From Aphis gossypii (lineage: Eukaryota > Arthropoda > Insecta > Hemiptera > Aphididae), in the NCBI RefSeq assembly GCF_020184175.1, contig NC_065532.1, positions 15,810,001 to 15,874,000 of the forward strand: DNA of 64,000 nucleotides, read 5' to 3'. Within the stretch, counting starts at the first letter, position 1, and the number at the start of each line of letters is the position of its first letter. The notes beneath the pieces are model-generated. The model worked only from the letters and a program-made list of their open reading frames with translations. It was not told where the DNA came from and made no database searches. Positions 1 to 12,265 of this stretch are shown piece after piece. The translations under genes were made by a program, and so were the position numbers.

Positions 1-2200
1 CCTGATTTCCCTATACTATGTAATCTATATTTGCACTTTTCATACCTATACATATAATGTGATACGACGTATTAGGTTGGATATTGGATAGTTATAGCTC
101 TAAAAGCTTATATAGATAGTTGCAGATAAGTCATTATATGTTTCCTGAACCTCTCAGCATCCTCAGTCAACATTTAATATTCTATTGCTCAACGACTGAC
201 CTGCATCCCCAAAATTAATGTCATAGGTACATCCAATTCAAAATTTTGAGTATTAAATAAAGAAAACTTATACTTAGAAAAAAAACATTTTTATCGTCGT
301 TAATGAAATGAATCCTTAACAATGTGTATAGAGTGCGATCACGGTTTCATTTTCATCAATATTTCGTCAATTTGAACATGTATGGAAATTAATTTTTGAT
401 AGTAACTAGGTATCTAATACGTATACTGAAATATATTTTGTAAAATTTACAAATTGTTAACACTTTCATTTTGCTCATGCGCAATACTACTTGTATTTTT
501 TCTTTTTTGAATGGTAATTCCTATTTTTAACACACTATAGGTAGTTATACACACCTATTTTTTAATCGATTTGACATTTAACACTCTTAAATACAAAATT
601 TAATGTAAGATTTTAAATTAAAACTTTAAAAAATGTAATAAGCAAAAATACGATTACCTACCAACTTAAAAAACCAAAAAAACAAATGTCAAGGGTAAAT
701 TAAACATTTTGATAAAATCTTTTTATTTTATTTTAATTTGTATGATTCTTGTCATTTAGTCAGTTCGCAAAGATCAAGTGTTTTTAAGTCAAATAGGCTT
801 CATAAAATTCAGAGAATTCAATCGTGTGCTACGTAATATAGGTGTTAATATTTGAAAAATACATATTATTCGAGTATTCCGTATTCGTGATGAAAGTAAT
901 AAAAATTTGGAAATTTACATTGCATAACAACATACGCATATTTTAGTTCATCCTAGGTACCTCAAAAATTAATTTCAATACTATAAGGCATCGTGTTAAA
1001 GTATTCCGAGTTAAATTAAATCGTGATCACACTGTATATAATAATAATTTACTCGTGCATATCTACAGTCATATACAACGAAGTATAATATATAGTTTTA
1101 AAATGTCAATTACAAAAAATACTATTATATTATTTATAATTAGATATTAACAGGTTTAATAAAATACAAATGTTTAAATATTATTCATAATTAAATTCTC
1201 ATAGTCCCCGATACACATTTTAATATGCTTAGATATTTGAAGTACCTATAGTATTATAATGGTACCTTACATTACAAATGATTTAACTTCTGCCAGTAGT
1301 TTAAATAAATTATTGTTGGCGCAGGAGCTTGGAAACTTTTTATACGCAGATTCCTGTATTTCTTCCAAATTATTTTTTAATGTCTATTCACGAATTATCT
1401 ATTGCGCCTAAAAATCGTATAAATTATTATTTATTATTTATGTATGTAATTATAAATTCAATAATAAAATCATTATGCACTTCATTATTTCAATATAATT
1501 TTTTTCAAAGTTAAAATTATAGTCTTGTTGGTATAGACAGTACATGATCATTATTATTTGCTCATAGTCATGTTACCAACCCATTAAGCGACTAATGATA
1601 TCTGTTTGTATGAATAAATTACAATTTGTCTGTATTCGAATTGCACGCGTAGGCACTCACTAATTATTATTTTTATATATTTTTTGTTGTTGTAGAGAAT
1701 ATAATACATGTATATAATAGGTATATCATTATTATAAACCCTTATATACTCACTGAATTCATCATCAAGGTTTTTAACTGTACTCGAAACTTTTCGATAC
1801 ACTTTAAATAGAGGTATATTTGTCTAAACAAATAATTATGTTTAAAATCTTGAATACATAATATAGGTAGGTAATAGCGTATTATTTCAAATATTTTCCA
1901 TGTTTTTTAAAACTTATTGAACACGAAATTAAACAATCACAAATTATAATATAATAAAGTATTGTTATATCATTATGTATATGATTTGTATTATATACCT
2001 AATTGTGTAACTTGACTAATCGATGCGTGAATGTTTCCGGTGTTGAATAAATAATAACAATTGTCAACCGTTCTGAGGAGTGGATTCGATCCATTTTCTG
2101 TTTGTGATATGCCTACAATATTATACGAGTATATTTAACGACGGTATATTTATGTGTATATATATATATATCCGGTATCTACCGCAGACGTAATATTATA
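1..2200. other. AT-rich non-coding stretch, no gene seen
   Basis: The stretch is very AT-rich with frequent stops in all frames. The only frames above 60 codons are AT-driven (around 1329-1514 on plus and 1584-1802 on minus) and show no recognisable motif. A short (TA)n run lies at about 2157-2171. No RNA gene or terminal-repeat element was found. Confidence 0.6.
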
Positions 2201-2209
2201 ATATATAAT

Positions 2210-2640
2210 TTCGATATCGCGTGATGATGGCGCGTATAAGTGATTCCTTCGTGGGTTTCAGTTGAAATAATTGAATGAGTCGTCCGACGGCAGGTTAGCG
2301 AAATAATTGAAAAATATGTGGTTTTGCGGCCGCCGGACAGTCGTGTTAAAACAGCCGTGAAACAATTGCCGAGAATCCTGCTTCGACGATCGAGTGTATT
2401 GGTAGACTACGCGACGTGTCCGCTGCAGTGTAGGTACATAATATTATATAGTGATTTTTGTCACACGTTTAGGCCCATCCGGTTAACCTCAATCGCCGTT
2501 CAACGTCCACCGTTTAAGATTAATAACGAATTCTACTCTACATAAAAACCCGTAAACTTCGAATCAACACAATCAACACAATCGATTGTCACGATTCGCA
2601 GAACGCAATGTGTACGCGCTGGTATGTATATTTTTGTGTT
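2210..2640. other. CpG-containing GC-richer block 1
   Basis: Base composition rises here relative to both flanks, with CpG words such as GCGGCCGCCGG near 2327 and several CGACG strings. A 75-codon frame on plus (2318-2545) begins inside it, but I recognise no domain. A donor-like TAGGTAC string follows near 2432, and an initiator-like TTTCAGTT lies near 2259. The block could be a 5' exon or regulatory DNA. Nothing decides between these and chance. Confidence 0.35.
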
Positions 2641-4869
2641 GACGTGACGGTGGTCATACATCATATTATTATTATAGTCGACAATAACGAAAACAGTTTC
2701 TAAATATTCATATTATAACATAGGTACCTATAAGTATTTTTACTTTTTATTTTATTCTCGCAAATCTATACAATTTTTACATATTATACCTAATGTCATT
2801 ATACTTCAATATCGTTTCTGTTTTCGTCACACATATGGGCGCCGCATTGTTTGATCGTTCTTATTATTTCGATTGTTGCCACAGCTCAGAAAGACGATTC
2901 ACTGCAGTGTATTCGCGTACCCACACATATACATAATAATATATTTAATAATACTTTCACGTTATGCGAAGTCGTTCGAATTTCTTGATTGAAGGTCCAT
3001 CGTGTGGTCGTCGTTGAACTGTTTTTTTAGGTTATTATTATACGTTTATAAACGATCAACGAGTTAAATTGAACTTCTGGTGTATACCAGATTTCGCTAA
3101 GGTGATTGAGTTTCTTTCTACAGTCGATCATAGCTATACAGCCTGTATAGAGAACGTTTTGTTTAAAAAAATATAGCTTAGGGATCTGCAGTTAATGGGT
3201 CTAACTTCACAATTAAGTTATTTTTTTTAAATTGTTAGTCAGTATTAGGTAATTACTAATTGATACATCTAAGGTTTCTTGTAGGTAGATAATTAGTATA
3301 GCTATTTCCTTAATCTTACTCTTTCATACCTTTCTGATTCGTTATGCCAAAAAATATCCATTATTTGAACGTCATATAGCTATAATATATATAATATAGA
3401 TCACTTTTATAATTTATCTATTATAAGTTAAGTTTTGTAGGTATAAACTTTCGTAAAATTCGTCAAAAATTTTTCGCAATTATAATTACTTAGTATACCT
3501 AGATTACACATTACTGCTACTCGGTGTGGCAGGTTTTATATTTAAATTATTACACTTATATTGTATAAATTGACATTTGCGTGCGAATAGAAGAAACATT
3601 ATATCTATGTGTGTGTGTGTGTATAATGTTTTTATGCGCTTATTACATTAATACATCGTACATAATATGAACTCAATTACCAACACGTGTCTTGTTATTC
3701 ATAATTTAAATCGTGATATAGATTATTTCGTTCAATTTAGCAATAACCTAATCCTAATGATTCATAATTATTTTAAAATAAATAGTTCATATCATATCGT
3801 GTAAGAAATATTATTTCCTCACCATTTCTCGATGTACTGTTACGTTTGTATATTTTTTTTTTTTATATATACAAAATATAATATTCGTTAATACAGATAA
3901 AAAGAACATAATATTTAAATAACCAAGTACATAATATACTATTTTTATGATATTTACATTTCTTTAAAATAATAGTTTAAAAATTGCATTTTGTTTGAAC
4001 GGAAAAGTTTTAAAAACAACAAAATTAATACTTAAAAGGGTACACATTACACGCAATATCATTATATATTGATTTTAATTTTTAAAATAGGACACGATTA
4101 ATACAGCCCCATTTGTTCACTTTATTATTACATAATTTTTAGTACAATACGAATTTATTAAGAGATTAGATTTACAATTATATGCGAGTTTTAATGATAC
4201 ACGTATACCTAACATTTAACTATAAAATATTTTGAGCACATAAATTATTTTTATTTACAAAAATACTTTTTAATGAACCAAACATTTTTAACCAAAACTG
4301 AAAAAAAAATATTTGAAAAATACCATAATTATTAATAAAACGAATTATGAATAATTATGTATACGTGATATATGTAGAGTGTAGGTAGTCATATAAAAAA
4401 GAGGTTGTTTATTAAGAAATAGAAATTACGCTGTGTAACATGTAACATATTGCATTATTTCTAGAAACAATAATGCATATACCTATAATGTATCATTTCC
4501 ATGTGTAAGTATATATTATTGTACTTGTGGTATATATTTTTGAGTTGGGAAAACAATTTTTTTATCTGTATTCCTCTCCAACATAAAGTCTTAATTACTC
4601 CACTAGAACCATATCGTATAATAGCGCTATTAAATCCATATTATTTGTAGAGAAAAATAATGTAGTTTGGTCGTATTTTCAAAATTAAAACTATTCTCGT
4701 CTAGGGGTTTGTATAATTTTATTGTATAATACCAATATATAGTTCAAACGACAAATACAAATATCGATTCAGTGATGACGGGGTTGCAGCGGTCGTATTA
4801 TATACTATATCATAAAACCCAATACATATATATATAATATATAAATACTGACTCACGTATTTCCAGCTT
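2641..4869. other. AT-rich non-coding stretch with one GGTACC palindrome
   Basis: No credible reading frame is present. A perfect 12-bp palindrome with a GGTACC core sits at 2720-2731. A (TG)n microsatellite lies at about 3608-3622. The rest is AT-rich with T and A homopolymer runs. Confidence 0.55.
2720..2731. repeat. GGTACC-centred 12-bp palindrome
   Basis: ATAGGTACCTAT reads the same on both strands. It is one of several copies of the same palindrome family in this window; others lie at 6274, 8432, 11980, 28126 and elsewhere. Confidence 0.7.
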
Positions 4870-4989
4870 CACCGCGTGGTACGTCAAATTTGCGGAAACG
4901 ATAACCGGAAACACGACGTCGATGTTTCCGATTTATTTTTTCTTTCTTGCTCCCTCTCAAATCTCACTCATATGCGTAGGTACGTGCAA

Positions 4990-5013
4990 GCACACACACA
5001 CACACAAACACAC
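4990..5013. repeat. (CA)n microsatellite
   Basis: A run of CA dinucleotides with one AAACA interruption, directly visible in the sequence. Confidence 0.9.
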
Positions 5014-5308
5014 ATATTTAAAAATTTATATATAACAACAATATTGAAAACGCTCATGTGTATATACGACGTCGATGACAAGGGGAGCAGAAACCGTCAT
5101 ATATATATGTTCAGTATAATAATATAATATTATATAGTTGTCCATTGTGACGGCGACCAGTCTCGGTCTGTCGGTTACCCGCTATATACACCGACATTAC
5201 CCTATACATATATATATATATGTGTGCGCACGCGTGTTCTGCCACCGAAGACTACAGTCTAATTGTATATATACTAATATTATTGCGGATTTATGTGCTA
5301 TTACATAT

Positions 5309-5341
5309 ATTTATATATATATATGTGTGTGTGCGTGTGTG
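5309..5341. repeat. Compound (TA)n(TG)n microsatellite
   Basis: Alternating TA passes into TG with a single GCG interruption. The whole run alternates purine and pyrimidine. Confidence 0.85.
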
Positions 5342-6273
5342 GGCTTTTACTTAACGAATCTTAAATGGCAATAACGCCGTGTGTGCACAATAATATTGTT
5401 GTGTATAATGTGTGCGTATATGCACCGCGAGCAGTATAAATAATACAAAATATATAGTGTGTGCTATGAGAAATCGAGAGGATATGCGGTGGTAGAGGGT
5501 ATATGTAGCGAGTAGGAAAAACTCATACGACCGTGGCGAATTTCCACTAATGAAACCGATTGTGTTCGGGCACAGCCTCGGGGACGACGGACGCCCCCTC
5601 GTTGATGGCATATAGACATATAGTTCGCGCAAAAGGGATGAAAAACGCTCCTCGATGTGTGTTTATAATGTTAATACGAATATATGACGCACTCATACGC
5701 ACTGTGTTCGTATGCGTGTTGTATATTTATATGTACGTACAGTCTGCCACATTATGACGTATATTATACCAATATAGGTATATATTATTATATTTACACT
5801 TATAATGACGTAGATTCAAAAACACGTCGAGTACGGAGAAAAAAAAAGAGTTGTCGGAAATAATTATGACAATAGAGTCAGAAAACCAAAGTGTACACGG
5901 ATATCGCTGTTGTCCTCGAAAACGACACTTTATAATGTATAATACATGTTTAAAAACATTTACACTCTAAAACACTAAAATTTCGGAATAAGAGTACATT
6001 GGTTAGCTGTGATTGACATTAGTTTCAATAAGATGAAAAATCGTTGATTTACGAACTAATCTTAAACCGAGTATTAACAGTTATAAAATATAGTGAAATA
6101 AATGATAAATTTGTAAAAGATTCACGTATAAATACATTTTGATTAAATAAATTAAGATTGTAAACTTGCATTAATACATCTATAGTATAATACAGTTAAA
6201 AAAAATAATTAATATGACATTTTTTTTTATGAGTATTGTTGTAGTAGTTATAGATCAATGTGAGTAGTATACT

Positions 6274-6287
6274 TATAGGTACCTATA
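6274..6287. repeat. GGTACC-centred 14-bp palindrome
   Basis: TATAGGTACCTATA is a perfect dyad. It belongs to the same palindrome family as 2720-2731. Confidence 0.7.
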
Positions 6288-8431
6288 CTATTGATTTTCT
6301 GTGGTAAACATAATATTATTTTTGCTGTTTACGAATGTTGGTGAAAAATAACATAAAGATTAAACTTTTTTAAAATACCTAACACAAATGTGTTGTAGAC
6401 AAAAAAAAATATTACTTACAAAATTATAGAAGATTATTTTATTTTAATTTGATTAAAAAAATTTTGCAAAATTAATTTGAATAATATTGAGCCATAATTT
6501 ATAAAATGTATGAAATAAATCTAATTATCGCTCAAGCTTTGGTCATCACTTATATATTAAAATAAACTTTAAATGTAACATAAATTCACCAAATTTTTTC
6601 CTATCATGTTTTTGATTTCTAAACTTTTTCGAATTCGATTCACGATCTGATTTATTTATTTTAGAACAGTATAGTGAAGGACCTTATAATACAACCTTAT
6701 ACTTAACCTAACCTTATAATATAGTAGATACGATAAATTATTTTATACGGATGAATAAGATTGTTTGGCTTATTACATATTATACAAGGTAATTCACCAA
6801 GCATATTATAACCTTTTTTTTTTTTAATGATGAACTTATTCAAATTCTGATTTTTGGAATTTTTAAATATACTTAAAGACCATATTTTAAAACCATCGAA
6901 AAATTTTGCTACTATTAAGAAGCATCCTACAGCAATACAAACATTAGTTTTTAAGACGAGAGGTCCTTTTTTTTTAGTTTTCAGTTATTATTCCAGAGAT
7001 AAAAATTTTAAAAATGGTTTTAAAAAATTATAAAAAAATATAATATGAGATCAAGTGTTAATTTATTATAATAAATTAGACTTTTTTGAGAAATGTATAA
7101 ATGTTGATAAATTAATATTAAAAATATTAATTAATACAATTTTTAAATTATTATATCTAGCTAGTAGCTACTATATATTTTAAAATTATTAAACTAATCC
7201 TTTTACACGAAACTAAATGACTCAGAAATATTAATTAAAACTGTTATGTAGAAGATAGGTAAATAACTTTTTGATAAATCAAAAGGTTTAGAAAAGTTAT
7301 CTACTACATAAATAATTTATATTTAAATTTAAACTGAGGGTAAACTTTCCACGATAGATAAGAAATATCTTCCTAAATAGTATAAAAATGTAAAGAACTT
7401 AAAAATATGGTTTTTAAGTAGATATGTTTAAAAGTTTCAAACATCAGTTTTGAATAACTACATTGTTGCAGAAAAAGGGAGTGAAGATGTTTATTGGATC
7501 ACTCTGTACACAAACAGCTATATATTTATGCACATTTAATATTTACTTGGAGCTGTTTGACTGCGTTAAATATTAAAACTGTTCGTGCGAGCGTTACATT
7601 ACATGCATAAAAAACTTAATTAACATATTTTTCATAAATTAAAGATATTATAAATAATGTTTTCTTTGTACATGTATATTTACTTAATTGATACAACTGT
7701 TTATTTATTATTAGTATAACTATTCTATATTATGTTTGACGTATGTGTTTTAAAAAAAAAACTGTTAATTAATATATACAATTTTAATATGAAATAATAT
7801 AAAATAATAACATATTTATAAACATCGTATAATATGTAATATAATTTTGATCACTGATAGTATAAAACATGCTAGATCCTAGAACTATATACCTTTTGAA
7901 TACTAAAATCATTATTTTTCGTTTTATTATCCGATTTAATCTAGTTTTGATCTTCAAATACATATTAGATTATTATTGTTTAAATATTTATATCTATACA
8001 GATTATGCATAATATTTATTTACAAAATTTTTTAATTTTTATAAATTGTTTAGATTTTTGACTGAGCATCAATATTTTTATTAACGCGTATACAAAATTA
8101 AAACTAAAATTTTCAAATGCCTATAATAAGCTTTAAATTAATCTAAATGTTTAGAAATTTTCATCGTATACTGAAAACAATGATTTTTATAAAAAATATA
8201 TGAAATATTTCAATTTAGTTCAAGCAATAATTTATATCACGATGTGATTCATACTGTTCCAAGGTGATGTCGCCATGTCGGTATTGGCGTACAAGTTGTA
8301 AGTTAATACAACTGTACAAGATGTTATAAACACCATCCGATTCGCTTTGTTTTGTTTTTTGTATGCCAATGCATATCATTAATGATTTATTATTAAATTT
8401 AAATTTAAATTTAGTACCTCCATATAATAGC

Positions 8432-8443
8432 ATAGGTACCTAT
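8432..8443. repeat. GGTACC-centred 12-bp palindrome
   Basis: ATAGGTACCTAT again, in an otherwise unremarkable AT-rich context. Confidence 0.7.
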
Positions 8444-8835
8444 TCAATGAAAAAACAAAACCGAAAAATAGCAGAGTAATTTAAGTTAGTGCTTCCATGT
8501 ATTTTTTTTTTTTAATTAAACTTCGTGTTAGGTACTTACTTTTAAATATAATACTCAAAACGATTTTTAATTTTTTTTCAATTAAAACACAATTGGGCGT
8601 AAGCAATCAATTGTTGATAAAAAAAAAAAAAAATAAAAAGCCAACTAGTCGAAAACAGCTACATTTTCAGTTATTTGTTGAGTTTTTTAATCGACAACGA
8701 TTTATCATTCTGAACGGGTTCGTGCGTGATGACTAACGCTGCAGTACCTATACGTACGATAAATCTGGAAAATTAACTGGTGAAAAAACCCAAAAACAAT
8801 AAAAACTGCAGTTGTTTTAGTTTCCTTTGCGAAAA

Positions 8836-8864
8836 AAACAATCGATTGTTTCGTTAAAACGAAA
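8836..8864. repeat. Two overlapping dyads
   Basis: A perfect 16-bp palindrome, AAACAATCGATTGTTT (8836-8851), runs into a second inverted repeat, TTTCGTT-AA-AACGAAA (8849-8864). The two share three bases. Either could extrude as a small hairpin or serve as a dyad binding site. No function is assigned. Confidence 0.6.
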
Positions 8865-8929
8865 AATAACAACAATAATTAAAATACAAAAAATATAATG
8901 CTGTTATTATAAACAGACGTATAACAATT

Positions 8930-9130
8930 ATTTTCTTTACGGACCGACAATGCAGTCACGCGACACGCCATGTTCTCTCTATCATTCCGCCTTACCACCT
9001 TTCACCCCCTTCCACAACACTCCGCCACTGTCCGTCTCGTAAAAAGCAAATATTATAACCCCTTTCGTATCCCTCTCAGTTGGTGTGTTTGTGTGAGTGC
9101 AACCGAAGGCGTTAAATATAATATATAGCG
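8930..9130. other. GC-richer block 3, pyrimidine-rich on plus
   Basis: The plus strand is rich in C and T (about 8970-9040, many CCACC, CCCC and CCGCC words) and then switches to TG-rich sequence. CpG words occur at both ends. The composition differs clearly from the flanks. There is no reading frame of note. It is a candidate promoter region only because of the initiator-like string inside it. Confidence 0.35.
9070..9090 (+). promoter_or_regulatory. Initiator-like element, weak candidate TSS
   Basis: CCCTCTCAGTTGG contains TCAGTT, the arthropod initiator consensus, with A at 9078 as the would-be +1. A C/T-rich tract lies upstream. I see no TATA box at -30 and no good downstream promoter element at +28. 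Known family fact: TCAKTY initiators are common in insects. That this one is used is inference. Confidence 0.18.
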
Positions 9131-11060
9131 GGCCAAATGTGTCGGTGTTTAAAGTTTAGAGTTTGGACACTTATATATTATATTATATTACACTATGTAT
9201 ATATAGGTACAGTCGGCGGCATGTTCTATTATAAAACACTCGACACTTGACATGTTGTATACATTATACATTATACGAAAGCAAATTGCACACTTTATTT
9301 AGCAGCATGTTATATCTAATAGTATATTAATAGTTACCTATTATACTGCAGTATGGCTCGTGTTGTGTTTTTTAGGTTGGAAAATGTTCTATGTCGGATC
9401 ACGGTGTCCGGTGGTTAGGTTAGATTTGGTAAAGGGTTATACAAATTATTTGAAAAATTCCTAGGTATTCTACGCCGAAAGGTAGGTACAGTACCTTAAA
9501 TCTAAATGTAATTTTGTATGTTAATATAGTATATAGTATATATTTATATTAGTTATAGGTATACTTTTAAAGTCTAAGAAAAAGTCAAGCTTCGGTGACT
9601 TGAGTAACTTTCAACACTTTTGACGTAAGATAAGTGCGAATAAAAGTTTTGATTTCAAAACGCTCAAAAGTAAGAATGCCTTATTAATGGGCTGAGTACA
9701 TTAATACATTATGTACTCAAATTACAAAAAAACAAAAATGTTCTGAAAAATGTATTGATTTCATTAAGGATGTGGATAATAAATAAATGTGTATTAAAAT
9801 TTGATAAAAATCAATTAAAAAAAGTGAAAAATTAATTTTACAAATAGGCATACAATTCGCATAAAATTCTATCAACATATTTTTTCATTTTAAAATATCA
9901 ATATTTATCCTTAATGTATAAATTTAAGGAACCACGACGTCGTATATTATAATATACTACACTTATATAATATGTATTAATATCTTTAATATTTGTATCT
10001 TTTAATATAAAATCAGGAATAGTTTAGTATATAGGAATATACGTACATGGTATAATATATATATATGTGTGTAGGGGACGGTATGTATTATATTATAATG
10101 TAGTGTCGGGAAAATGAAAATTAACATAACGCACGAATCACGTTCGCATGCATATCGGCGCCACTGCCGTCGCTCTCGACACGAAAAACCGTTATTGTTA
10201 ATAATTACTTCTGACGCGGTTGTTTACATTAAAATTAATGCTATGTAAATTATTGGCGGGATAGGTGTTGTCCGACTTCCTATACAAGCCACCGCCGCCC
10301 GTGTACGTACACGGTATATTATAAGTTATAACACATAATAATATTACTATATATACAGGGTGATTTATTTTAAAGCACATATTTTTAATTTTTATTTTTA
10401 TCGTACTTCTGAAGTTCTTAAATATATTTTATTACGTATGTGTACGCACAACATATAGAAAATGTGTGTTCAGAAGAACCAATTTTTTGTAGTTAGAGCG
10501 TTAAGATTGTAATGAACTGAGTACCGATGATCAGTCATCAAGACAGCTTAAAACATTATCTGTGTGCGTTATATTGATTACGATATTTTAATTTGCTAAT
10601 TTTTAAAATGTTATGTTTTACACGGGTATATACTTATTATAACTATTAACTTTTAAATACGTATTAAAAATTAAAATATATAGTCCATTAGTCCCAATAT
10701 TTTGTACAAGCGTTTAAAGTTAAAATATTACCCAAATTTTTTAACAAATCACAAACATTTTTATAGCGGGAAATTAATAAACATTTTCTTTTTATATATT
10801 TAAGATTTAAAATTAAATACGAGATACTAGTTGATTAATTTTTTTATGAATATTTGAAGTTCAAATTTTGATGATATCAGATTCACGCATAAAATATAAT
10901 AGAAAATAGAAAATAATATAATCTCCTTAATCCTTAAAATTTAATTCAAGATAACTTATAAGTTATTTTTATAGGTATTTAAAAATATTAAAGATACATA
11001 TCATAGGTACAAGATTTTGACTAAATTCATCAAAATCACCACAATTTTGTAATTTACAGT
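9131..11060. other. AT-rich non-coding stretch
   Basis: Nothing coding is supported. The string ACAGGGTGATTTATTTTAAAG at about 10355-10375 resembles a transposon terminus and is listed separately. A short GC-richer patch at about 10130-10310 includes CACCGCCGCCCGTG. No matching inverted partner for the terminus-like string was found downstream. Confidence 0.5.
10355..10375 (+). mobile_element. Possible solitary transposon terminus
   Basis: ACAGGGTGAT followed by T/A-rich sequence directly after a TA. A partly similar string, CGGGGTGATCCGTTTAAAAT, occurs at 45711-45730. Sequences beginning ACAGGGTG are common ends of insect DNA elements, but no inverted partner or target duplication was found, so this is a weak call. 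Confidence 0.2.
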
Positions 11061-11063
11061 GAC

Positions 11064-11095
11064 ACAACTATAGTTGTAAAATCCTATAGGATTTT
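11064..11095. repeat. Two abutting perfect palindromes (14 bp + 18 bp)
   Basis: ACAACTATAGTTGT (11064-11077) is immediately followed by AAAATCCTATAGGATTTT (11078-11095). Each is a perfect dyad, and both have a CTATAG core. They touch without a spacer. They could be paired binding sites, a double hairpin in RNA or DNA, or a fortuitous product of AT-rich drift. Confidence 0.75.
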
Positions 11096-11979
11096 TCAAG
11101 TGGATGACCGTTAGTAGTTTGTTTATCGCTACAGTACAGTGTATAAAAATGTAAGTTTTTCATAAATACAGCCCAAGAGGTGATGTTAAGACACCCGAAA
11201 CACCCTTTCCCTTTGTTTGCGACATTAATTATTAGTAATAAATAATAAACTATCTAGTACTTACTAATTAGGTACATATAATATATTTATAAGTAAACCG
11301 TAAACGTTGATGGCTTATACCACACATCTGAAATCCAATAGCGTCGAATATAATAGTGTTATTTATAGACGGTGAAAATCTATGCATAATTGTTTTTGAA
11401 TTCGAACACGCATAATAATTTCGCTATTAGGTACTACGCGACTGTGTACGAATTTTTTTGTTTTAACTTACCCAATATCTTATGTATAATATTTTATGAT
11501 ATTATGTGTAGAATTAAGTCGTAATATACTAATATAATATAGGTAATTTATGTTTATACGAACCGAAACGCATTTTATTTTTAAGTATATTAGACTTTTA
11601 TTAGGTATACCTACTCTACAATACAATATCATAATAACGATGGATGCGTGATGTCATCCGTATTATCCATTATTACGTAGACACGGCGCGGAATATTATT
11701 AACACACGCGATTACCCTTTTTTATTTGTTACTTATTGGCATGTCAATATTAGATCTCAAAGTAATAAGTTGCATGAAACGTCTCGGGGGTATTATGCAA
11801 GGCACTGTTAAATGAATGTTTACATAATTGAAAGCCTTCTATATACTACCCCGGTTTAATCGTAAACTAGAACTATCTCTAGGGATGTTATATTGTGTTT
11901 TTCTTTCTTTTTATTTTTTTTTTTTATTATACCAGCATGTTGTATTTAGTCTACCAAAACTCGTGTTTTATGTATACTG

Positions 11980-11995
11980 TATAGGTATACCTATA
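11980..11995. repeat. GGTATACC-centred 16-bp palindrome
   Basis: TATAGGTATACCTATA is a perfect dyad. It is a variant of the GGTACC family with two extra central bases. Confidence 0.7.
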
Positions 11996-12228
11996 TAATG
12001 TAATTGTATAATATATACGTACAACTACTCGAAGAACTATATACATACCTACGTCATGTGTAATTATGTTGATGGAATATTATTTTTGAATTACATACTT
12101 TATTGCTTTGTAATTATTGGGTGATGGATGTTTCGATGACCTAGAAAAATTCGAAAATTTTGCAATCTGATTGCCAATCGTCTATATTATTATTATACAT
12201 GCATTTATACACTGCAAGAACACTATTA

Positions 12229-12265
12229 CATATATATATATACATACATATATATATATATATAC
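12229..12265. repeat. (TA)n microsatellite with TACA interruptions
   Basis: Two TA runs are separated by TACATACA. The whole tract is self-complementary and could extrude as a cruciform. Confidence 0.85.

Larger units (their letters stand above)
4870..5760. other. Microsatellite-rich block 2 with CpG words
   Basis: The block contains (CA)n at about 4990-5013, (TA)n running into TGTGTGCGCACGCGTG at about 5206-5236, and (TA)n followed by (TG)n at about 5309-5341. A GC-richer core spans about 5470-5640. Overlapping frames of 65 to 93 codons occur on both strands. They are built largely from repeated Tyr/Ile/His/Thr codons of the dinucleotide repeats and are unlikely to be genes. Confidence 0.45.
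5760..8835. other. AT-rich non-coding stretch
   Basis: No supported gene is present. The 72-codon minus frame (8215-8433) and the 79-codon plus frame (8497-8736) are Lys/Phe/Asn-rich translations of AT-rich DNA. Two GGTACC palindromes occur, at 6274-6287 and 8432-8443. An imperfect inverted repeat, GTACAAGTTGTA against TACAACTGTAC, lies at about 8289-8316. Confidence 0.55.

Noticed and set aside
419..430. ACGTATACTGAA, matching the start of the iab-4 microRNA as I recall it
   Set aside because: The match stops after 12 bases, and there is no complementary arm nearby to form a precursor hairpin.
6690..6715. CCTAACCTT strings as possible telomeric repeat remnants
   Set aside because: Only one or two CCTAA copies occur, without a tandem array.
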